Assembly: GCA_964486145.1 (NCBI GenBank) | Contig: CAZAMT010000092.1 | Coordinates: 1 to 13,672 of the forward strand | Reading direction: 5' to 3' | DNA: 13,672 nt | DNA from: CAZAMT01 sp964486145 | GTDB lineage: Bacteria > Bacteroidota > Bacteroidia > Bacteroidales > JAAAOM01 | Part shown: piece by piece, positions 8,123-13,672 of the stretch | How positions within the stretch are numbered: position 1 is the first letter of the stretch | Layout of the letters: every line of letters begins with the position of its first letter | Made by a program: the position numbers and the translations under genes | The notes under the pieces: model-generated | What the model saw: the letters and a program-made list of their open reading frames with translations, nothing else | What the model was told of the DNA's origin: nothing | Database searches by the model: none

Positions 8123-9280
8123 ATGCAACCAATTCCTTATGGCAGACAACATGTAACTGATGACGATGTACAGGCTGTAATTGATGTGCTAAAGGCAGAC
8201 TATTTAACCCAGGGACCAAAAGTAAGTGCGTTTGAAAATGCTTTTTCTGATTACATTGGTTCAAAGTATGCCGTTGCAGTTTCAAATGGTACTGCAGCGC
8301 TGCATTTATGTGCACTTGCATTGAAAGTAGCTGAAGGTCAAAAAGTAATTACAAGCCCGATTACGTTTGTGGCATCTGCCAATTGTGTTGCCTATTGTGG
8401 TGGAGAAATTGATTTTGTTGATATTGATCCCGAAACATATTTAATGGATCTTGACAAGCTTGAAGAAAAGTTGCAAGATGCCAAACCGGGAGAATATTCC
8501 GGTATTATTCCGGTTGATTTTGCAGGATACCCGGTTGATTTGGAACGATTAAAAAAAATTGCAGATAAACATAACCTATGGATTATCGAAGATGCCTGTC
8601 ATGCACCGGGAGGTTATTTCATAAATCTTGACGGAGAAAAAGAAAACTGTGGAAACGGGAAATATGCAGATGCAGCCATATTCTCATTTCACCCGGTTAA
8701 ACACATTGCTTCCGGTGAAGGAGGAATGATCACAACAAACAACGAAGATTTATATAAAAAGCTTTTATTTCTGAGAACACATGGCATTACAAAAGAAGAA
8801 CATTTAATGTCCGCAAACCATGGTGGCTGGTATTACGAGATGATTGACCTGGGATATAATTACCGTCTAACAGATATTCAATGCGCCCTTGGCATGAGCC
8901 AACTGAAAAGGGCTGATAAGAACATAAAAATCAGAAATCAGATTGCCAACAATTATATTCAAGCATTTCAAAATACTGATTTTAAACTTCAAAAGATAAA
9001 AGAAAATATATACCATGCATATCATTTGTTTATCATTCAGACGGATAAAAGAAAACAATTGTATGATTATCTTAGGAAAAACAATGTATACACCCAGGTA
9101 CATTATATTCCAGTGCATTTACAGCCATTTTACAGGAACAAGGGATATAAAAAAGGAGATTTTCCAATAGCAGAGACATATTATGAGAAGTGCCTGAGTT
9201 TGCCGTTGTACCCGACGCTGAAAGAAGAAGAACAGGCTTTTGTGATTGATAACATCAACAACTTTTATGAGGGAAAATAA
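8123..9280 (+). CDS. pseC: PLP aminotransferase PseC (UDP-4-amino-6-deoxy-altrose-forming)
   Basis: Second enzyme of the pseudaminic acid pathway: transfers an amino group, normally from glutamate, to C4 of the PseB product, giving UDP-4-amino-4,6-dideoxy-N-acetyl-beta-L-altrosamine. It is a cytoplasmic DegT/DnrJ/EryC1-type aminotransferase of 385 residues, the usual length. The N-terminal YGRQ and YLTQGPKVSAFE (27-38) fit PseC. Asp157 in EDACHAPGG should hold the PLP ring nitrogen. FSFHPVKHIASGEGG at 187-201 carries the Schiff-base lysine, Lys193. The C-terminal VHYIPVHLQPFY pattern is also family-typical. The ATG directly follows the TAA of pseB, and the end overlaps the next gene by 14 bases, so translation is probably coupled on both sides. 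Confidence 0.95.
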   Translation: MQPIPYGRQHVTDDDVQAVIDVLKADYLTQGPKVSAFENAFSDYIGSKYAVAVSNGTAALHLCALALKVAEGQKVITSPITFVASANCVAYCGGEIDFVDIDPETYLMDLDKLEEKLQDAKPGEYSGIIPVDFAGYPVDLERLKKIADKHNLWIIEDACHAPGGYFINLDGEKENCGNGKYADAAIFSFHPVKHIASGEGGMITTNNEDLYKKLLFLRTHGITKEEHLMSANHGGWYYEMIDLGYNYRLTDIQCALGMSQLKRADKNIKIRNQIANNYIQAFQNTDFKLQKIKENIYHAYHLFIIQTDKRKQLYDYLRKNNVYTQVHYIPVHLQPFYRNKGYKKGDFPIAETYYEKCLSLPLYPTLKEEEQAFVIDNINNFYEGK

Positions 9281-11234
9281 AAATAGTGTACTCAATATTC
9301 TGGGCATTACTGCAATGCTTTTGGTTATTGCAATTACAGAATGGGCCAGAAAAGACACTATCGAAATCATACAGTTTCTTGATTATGTGATGCTGGTTTC
9401 GATAGGAGTTATTATTTACTGCTTACCGGATTTTATTGCAAATCTGTTGAAATCAAAAACTGAAAAATGGTATTACTCATCAGAATTTTTAACAATTTCC
9501 TTGTTACTATTTCTTTCCATTTCCGGATTGGTCTTACCCCGCAATATTTTTAATGTTTTAAAATACGTACTCTTTCCCCTTTCGGTATTCTTATTGATAA
9601 GAGAACTTTTTTTGTTTTTCAAAGGAAAGAACTTTTTACCGTTGGTGGCAGGTATATCCCTAATAATATTAGTTCTATTGATTTTTTATAGCAGGGGGTA
9701 TGAAAGCCCGTTGTTTTACGAAAAGATTCTATTAGGTACGGCGCATATTGATGTTCTTTTTTTTGGCAGCATCAGCAATATATTTTCTACTGTTGGTTAT
9801 TCATCAACCGGTCTTGACGGTTGTCCATATTTTCCATACCACTGGGGTTCATATGCTTTATTTGGAGGCCTTCAACAATGGGTTGGACTGAATTCATTGT
9901 TATTTATTAATGTAGCTTTTCCGGCAGTATTCATCGGGTTGTTTTTTAAAATATTCACTTTATTTTTAGCAAATTTTTTTCAATATAAAAGCGAAATTGA
10001 AGTTGACCTCCTTTTTGTATTTACGGTGCTTGTTTTTTTATATAGCCTTCCATTATTTGCTTTTAAGACAGGTAGTCCGGCAAGCATAATCAATAATTGT
10101 GTAGCTTTTATTTTTACTTTCCAGTATTTGTCTGTTTTACTTCGTTTTACTGAAATATACAAAAATAAATCCGGTTCTTTTATCCCTTTTCACTTTATAT
10201 TTTACTCTATCATCCATGTTGTACTTCTAATTAGCATTAAAATTTCAGTGGGTTTTATTTTAACAGCCTCACTGCTTTATTTATTCTTACGATACCGAAA
10301 AAATATTCGTTTCTCTCAACAAATACAAATCATATTCAGCACTATTTTAATTATTGTTTTCACATACTTGTTTGTTTTTCCGGAGGCTCGCACAACAATT
10401 CAAAGCAACATTGTCGAGAGGTATTTTTATCTTTGGTTTTTATCGGACAGTTTTTTGTCGTACCTGTTAGGTGCGTTCATTTTTTTTATAATAATTCTGA
10501 AAGAAAATAGTATCCGATCGGTTAATGAATTGATTCAGGTAATCCAAACTAAAAAATATATTGATCTTGAGTTGTTATTTATTACCGCTATTATCGGATT
10601 TACAGCAGGTATATATGTTTCGTCAAATCCATCGGATGTATCTTATTTTGCCTCTTTTCAATACTATTTAAGCATTGCTTATATCATTTATTTTTTATTT
10701 AAAGCCTATAATAAATTTAACTCTTCAAAAAAGGCCCGCCATATATTTTTGTTTTCAATTGTTTGTTTTAGTTTACTTTCGCGCCCGGATCTTTTAAAAT
10801 ACCAGGATGGGTTTTTTCAATTTCTTGATGTTAAAAAAAAATCAGAGCAATTATCTGAATATCAAATCATTTTAAATGATTTATTAATTGAATTACATAA
10901 TTTGGAAAAGGAAAATAATAAAAAAAAGAAATGCATTTTTATTCCTCAAAGTGAAGAATGGTATTACAAGTCTCAGGAATACCGGCCCAAAGGCTCACCA
11001 ATGGTTGTTCCGGCCATTACGGGTATTCCATTGATTGACGGGATTCCAGATAGTATTATGAATTCAGGTTATAATTATTATAGTTATTACTATTACAGGG
11101 GTAAAGATCATGTACAGGTTTCCAATGTCAGCGAAGCCATTTCAAGTGCGAAGTTAAAAGGATATGACAAAATGTTTGTATTTAAGGAAATAGATGGTAA
11201 ACTTGAAAAAGAAGTTTATTCTTTATTCGATTGA
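9267..11234 (+). CDS. Unrecognised polytopic membrane protein, possibly GT-C-like
   Basis: A 655-residue inner-membrane protein that I cannot assign to a named family. About twelve hydrophobic segments are visible, roughly at 8-26, 38-57, 74-92, 97-117, 124-141, 205-238, 247-265, 273-292, 309-345, 352-371, 394-411, 436-452 and 464-505. A long loop at about 150-205 is rich in Gly, Tyr, Pro and Trp, with AHID at 159-162 and GLDGCPYFPYHWGS at 182-195; such a loop suits an active site facing the periplasm. The last 140 residues are soluble and include ITGIPLIDGIPDS (584-596) and a tyrosine-rich stretch (602-610). The layout resembles GT-C glycosyltransferases or polysaccharide polymerases, but this is inference. 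The ATG at 9267 is preferred over an upstream in-frame TTG at 9246; it overlaps pseC by 14 bases. The gene is AT-rich with several A or T runs of 8 to 9. Confidence 0.75.
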   Translation: MRENKNSVLNILGITAMLLVIAITEWARKDTIEIIQFLDYVMLVSIGVIIYCLPDFIANLLKSKTEKWYYSSEFLTISLLLFLSISGLVLPRNIFNVLKYVLFPLSVFLLIRELFLFFKGKNFLPLVAGISLIILVLLIFYSRGYESPLFYEKILLGTAHIDVLFFGSISNIFSTVGYSSTGLDGCPYFPYHWGSYALFGGLQQWVGLNSLLFINVAFPAVFIGLFFKIFTLFLANFFQYKSEIEVDLLFVFTVLVFLYSLPLFAFKTGSPASIINNCVAFIFTFQYLSVLLRFTEIYKNKSGSFIPFHFIFYSIIHVVLLISIKISVGFILTASLLYLFLRYRKNIRFSQQIQIIFSTILIIVFTYLFVFPEARTTIQSNIVERYFYLWFLSDSFLSYLLGAFIFFIIILKENSIRSVNELIQVIQTKKYIDLELLFITAIIGFTAGIYVSSNPSDVSYFASFQYYLSIAYIIYFLFKAYNKFNSSKKARHIFLFSIVCFSLLSRPDLLKYQDGFFQFLDVKKKSEQLSEYQIILNDLLIELHNLEKENNKKKKCIFIPQSEEWYYKSQEYRPKGSPMVVPAITGIPLIDGIPDSIMNSGYNYYSYYYYRGKDHVQVSNVSEAISSAKLKGYDKMFVFKEIDGKLEKEVYSLFD

Positions 11235-11239
11235 AGATT

Positions 11240-12220
11240 ATGAATAAATCAGAAACTACGAAAATTGATAAGCTAAACTCGAACGATCCCCAGATCAATT
11301 TAATTGTTCCTTTATTTAACGAGGAGGATGTATTTCATAAATTAACCGAACGAATAGATAACCTTATAAATCAATCAGAATTTAGCATTGAAGTGATTCT
11401 GGTTGACGATGGCAGTATTGATAAAACGCCATTATTGATTAAGGAAAAATGTGAATACGATAAAAACTATATTGGGGTTTGCTTATCCAGAAACTTTGGC
11501 CATCAATTAGCCTTAACTGCCGGATTAAGATATGCGACGGCAAAAGAGGCGGTATTGATCATTGATGGTGATTTACAAGATCCACCAGAACTTTTAGGTA
11601 AGTTTTTTGATTATTACAAGAAAGGCTACGATGTAGTATTTGCAGTTAGGAGAAAAAGAAAAGAAAGTGTACTGAAAAAAATATCCTACAAAATATTCTA
11701 CAGGTTAATGAAAAAAATATCTTACATTGATATCCCTTTAGATTCCGGTGATTTTTCTTTAATTAGCATGAAAGTTGTAGATTATCTTAATCAAATGCCT
11801 GAAGAAAGCCGTTTTTTAAGGGGAATGCGCAGTTGGATTGGATTTAAGCAAATTGGTATTGAATATGAGCGGGAGGAACGACAGGATGGACAATCGAAAT
11901 ATTCATTAAAAAAGTTGCTGAAGTTGGCATTGAATGGAATATTTAATTTTAGTGAATATCCTGTTAAAATTCTTATTCGCCTCGGATTGTTTTCGGTTCT
12001 GGTCTCCATAGCATACTTGTTCTATACAATGATAATGAAACTATTTTTTGATTCAGTGCCCACTGGTTTTACTGCACTTTTGGCAGTAATAATTTTGTTT
12101 GGCGGCGTCCAGCTAATTGGTTTAGGTCTATTGGGTGAATATATTCTACGAATATTTTTCCAGGTAAAAAACCGTCCATTATTTATTGTTAAAGATATTT
12201 ACAGGGCAAAAAAGAATTAA
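11240..12220 (+). CDS. GT2 polyprenyl-phosphate glycosyltransferase (CsbB/GtrB/DPM-like)
   Basis: Likely moves a sugar from a nucleotide donor to undecaprenyl phosphate on the inner face of the cytoplasmic membrane, making a lipid-linked sugar for use outside. It has 326 residues, typical of GtrB/CsbB proteins. The GT-A domain starts at about residue 18 with INLIVPLFNEED; VDDGS (55-59) and the DxD-like DGDLQDPP (109-116, Asp109 and Asp111) bind nucleotide and metal. LDSGDFSL (167-174) and the RFLRGMRSWIGF stretch (191-202) are typical of this subfamily. Two C-terminal membrane helices lie at about 244-265 and 279-303. The ATG at 11240 lies 5 bases after the previous stop; an in-frame TTG at 11231 would overlap it by 4 bases and cannot be excluded. 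The sugar is unknown. No GtrA/GtcA-type flippase gene is seen in the window. Confidence 0.88.
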   Translation: MNKSETTKIDKLNSNDPQINLIVPLFNEEDVFHKLTERIDNLINQSEFSIEVILVDDGSIDKTPLLIKEKCEYDKNYIGVCLSRNFGHQLALTAGLRYATAKEAVLIIDGDLQDPPELLGKFFDYYKKGYDVVFAVRRKRKESVLKKISYKIFYRLMKKISYIDIPLDSGDFSLISMKVVDYLNQMPEESRFLRGMRSWIGFKQIGIEYEREERQDGQSKYSLKKLLKLALNGIFNFSEYPVKILIRLGLFSVLVSIAYLFYTMIMKLFFDSVPTGFTALLAVIILFGGVQLIGLGLLGEYILRIFFQVKNRPLFIVKDIYRAKKN

Positions 12221-12223
12221 ATA

Positions 12224-12994
12224 ATGGATAGAAAATATTATCAGGAATATTATGATATTGAACGCAACCATTGGTGGTTTAAAGCAAGACAATATATCCT
12301 TAAGGCAATAATTGAAAAACATTTAATAGATACTCAAAAAAGTAATAAAAAGATATTAAACATTGGTGCGGCTACAGGTGCTACAACTCAAATGCTCAGC
12401 GCCTATGGAGAAGTAGTAAGCGTTGAATATGATAAATATTGCTGCGATTTTCTTAGTGAAAAACTGAATATAAACGCCATTAATGCATCCATGACTGATT
12501 TACCCTTTAACGATAATCAGTTCGATTTGGTTTGTGCATTTGATGTCATTGAGCATATTGAAGATGATGCAGTTGCCCTAAAAGAGGTTAACAGAGTAAT
12601 GAATAATGGTGGCAATTTTTTCATTACCGTTCCGGCTTTTAATTTTTTGTGGAGTAACCATGATGATGTAAACCATCATATCAGACGTTATACTAATAAA
12701 ACCTTGAATAAAGTTATGAACATTGCAGGCCTTCATGCTTCATATGCATCATACTTTAATTTTTGGCTTTTCTTGCCTATAGCAATTGTTCGGTTGACTC
12801 AAAAAATAGTGCCGACAAAGAAAAGTAAAAATGCAAGTTCCGGATCAGACTTTGAAAAAATGAATTCTTGGGAATTGCTAAACAAATTCTTATACCGGTT
12901 ATTTTTATCCGAGATATTTTTCTTTAAAAGAAAAATCCGTTTACCATCAGGAGTATCTTACTTTTGCATTGGAAAAAAAGGCAAATGTGATTAA
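12224..12994 (+). CDS. Class I SAM-dependent methyltransferase
   Basis: A 256-residue methyltransferase of the Methyltransf_11/UbiE-like group, probably acting on a sugar of the glycan built by this locus; the true substrate is unknown. Motif I is ILNIGAATG at 44-52, with Ala-Ala where Gly-Cys-Gly is common. The acidic residue after the second strand is Glu68 (VSVEYD). LPFNDNQFDLVCAFDVIEHIEDD at 93-115 carries motifs II and III; the VIEH signature is typical. HHIRRYT at 151-157 is also common in this group. A hydrophobic stretch at about 178-191 may rest on the membrane. The gene starts 3 bases after the GT2 gene, which points to co-translation with it. A 20-base gap separates it from pseF. 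Confidence 0.85.
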   Translation: MDRKYYQEYYDIERNHWWFKARQYILKAIIEKHLIDTQKSNKKILNIGAATGATTQMLSAYGEVVSVEYDKYCCDFLSEKLNINAINASMTDLPFNDNQFDLVCAFDVIEHIEDDAVALKEVNRVMNNGGNFFITVPAFNFLWSNHDDVNHHIRRYTNKTLNKVMNIAGLHASYASYFNFWLFLPIAIVRLTQKIVPTKKSKNASSGSDFEKMNSWELLNKFLYRLFLSEIFFFKRKIRLPSGVSYFCIGKKGKCD

Positions 12995-13014
12995 TTATTT
13001 TCTTTATTTCTGAC

Positions 13015-13672
13015 ATGAAAAATATAGCCATTATACCGGCCCGTGGCGGTTCAAAACGCATTCCCAAAAAAAACATCAAGAATTTTTTAGGTAAGCCAAT
13101 GATTGCTTATTCCATTGAAACGGCATTGGCTTCCCAACTGTTTGAAGAGGTAATGGTTTCAACGGATGATAAGGAAATTGCAGAAATTGCAATTAAATTT
13201 GGTGCATCCGTTCCTTTTATGCGAAGTAAATCTAGCGCGGATGATTTTGCAACTCTAAACGATGTTTTTGTGGAGGTAAAGAATGAATACCGGCAGCAGG
13301 GTCGAAAATATGATGTTTATGGTTTACTTTTACCAACTGCGCCATTAATGGATGTAAATATTTTAAAAAGCGGATATGATTTTTTATTACATTCAAGTTT
13401 TGAATCTGTCAGGCCGGTGGTGAGATTTAATTACCCGATACAAAGGGCTGTCAAATTAGTAAATGGTAAAGTTTCATTTTTTTATCCGGATTTTTACCGA
13501 ACACGTTCGCAGGATTTAGAACCTGCATTTCATGACGCTGGTATGTTCTACTTTATCCGTAATAATTGTAACCTCCTCGGGGAAAACAAGGGAGCATTTG
13601 AAATAGACGAAAAATTCGCGCAAGACATTGATACTGAAAGTGACTGGAAAATGGCCGAGATGAAGTATAAAT
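13015..13672 (+). CDS. pseF: Pseudaminic acid cytidylyltransferase PseF (3' end cut by window)
   Basis: Activates pseudaminic acid with CTP to give CMP-pseudaminic acid, the donor for glycosyltransferases; cytoplasmic, NeuA-like. The first 219 residues are present and the frame is still open at the window end. PseF proteins are about 230 residues, so only a short tail is missing. The signature IIPARGGSKRIPKKN at 6-20 binds CTP. STDD (49-52), RSQDLEPAFHDAGMFY (164-179) and the C-terminal DIDTESDW (204-211, metal-binding Asp residues) are where this family has them. Legionaminic or neuraminic acid cytidylyltransferases share these motifs, but pseB and pseC in the same run argue for pseudaminic acid. 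It starts 20 bases after the methyltransferase gene with an AT-rich leader. Confidence 0.92.
   Translation, partial: MKNIAIIPARGGSKRIPKKNIKNFLGKPMIAYSIETALASQLFEEVMVSTDDKEIAEIAIKFGASVPFMRSKSSADDFATLNDVFVEVKNEYRQQGRKYDVYGLLLPTAPLMDVNILKSGYDFLLHSSFESVRPVVRFNYPIQRAVKLVNGKVSFFYPDFYRTRSQDLEPAFHDAGMFYFIRNNCNLLGENKGAFEIDEKFAQDIDTESDWKMAEMKYK

Noticed and set aside
9246..9266. TTG start extending the polytopic membrane protein by 7 residues
   Set aside because: It would lie deeper inside pseC; the ATG at 9267 gives a normal 14-base overlap like that at 5688-5701.
12959..12966. TACTTTTG as a -7 promoter element for pseF
   Set aside because: It matches TAnnTTTG, but it lies inside the methyltransferase gene, has no -33 box at the right spacing, and is 49 bases from the pseF start.
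1..13672. Defence system, CRISPR array, mobile element or tRNA/rRNA gene
   Set aside because: Every substantial gene fits protein synthesis or surface glycan assembly; no array of spaced repeats, transposase, integrase or structured RNA was seen.

Overview
The window looks like a chromosomal segment of an AT-rich member of the Bacteroidota. The reasons are the single-chain alpha2-type glycyl-tRNA synthetase, a very large YfhO-family membrane protein, AT-rich leaders without Shine-Dalgarno sequences, and a good match to the Bacteroidota promoter (TAnnTTTG at -7 with a TTTG-like -33 box) just upstream of the first gene. All supported genes are on the + strand. No rRNA, tRNA, CRISPR array, insertion sequence or integrase was seen. 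No gene-free stretch exceeds 300 bases; the longest are 1-219 and 1771-1886.

Layout. Positions 1-219 hold a possible remnant or tail of an upstream reading frame and a promoter. Positions 220-1770 encode glycyl-tRNA synthetase, a housekeeping gene. After a 116-base gap with no clear terminator or promoter, a tightly packed run of eight co-directional genes extends past the right edge: a YfhO-family membrane protein (1887-4385), a GT4-like glycosyltransferase (4382-5701), a GT-B-like surface carbohydrate protein (5688-7091), pseB (7112-8122), pseC (8123-9280), an unrecognised polytopic membrane protein (9267-11234), a polyprenyl-phosphate-type GT2 glycosyltransferase (11240-12220), a SAM-dependent methyltransferase (12224-12994) and the 5' part of pseF (from 13015, cut by the window end; with it the run is nine genes). 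Junctions are overlaps of 4 or 14 bases or gaps of 0 to 20 bases, so one long operon is likely, possibly with an internal promoter before pseB.

How the genes work together. PseB and PseC convert UDP-GlcNAc into the 4-amino-6-deoxy-altrose intermediate, and PseF activates finished pseudaminic acid as CMP-Pse. The intervening steps (PseH acetyltransferase, PseG hydrolase, PseI synthase) are not in the window and would be expected downstream. The glycosyltransferases, methyltransferase and two large membrane proteins are best read as the machinery that assembles, decorates and moves a pseudaminic-acid-containing surface glycan (O-antigen, capsule or protein-linked glycan; the sequence does not say which). 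The most interesting inference is that the YfhO-like protein and the CsbB/DPM-like GT2 are the same two partner types that cooperate in lipid-linked sugar modification of lipoteichoic acid in Firmicutes. The polytopic protein at 9267-11234 is the least understood gene and could be a second GT-C-type enzyme, polymerase or transporter.
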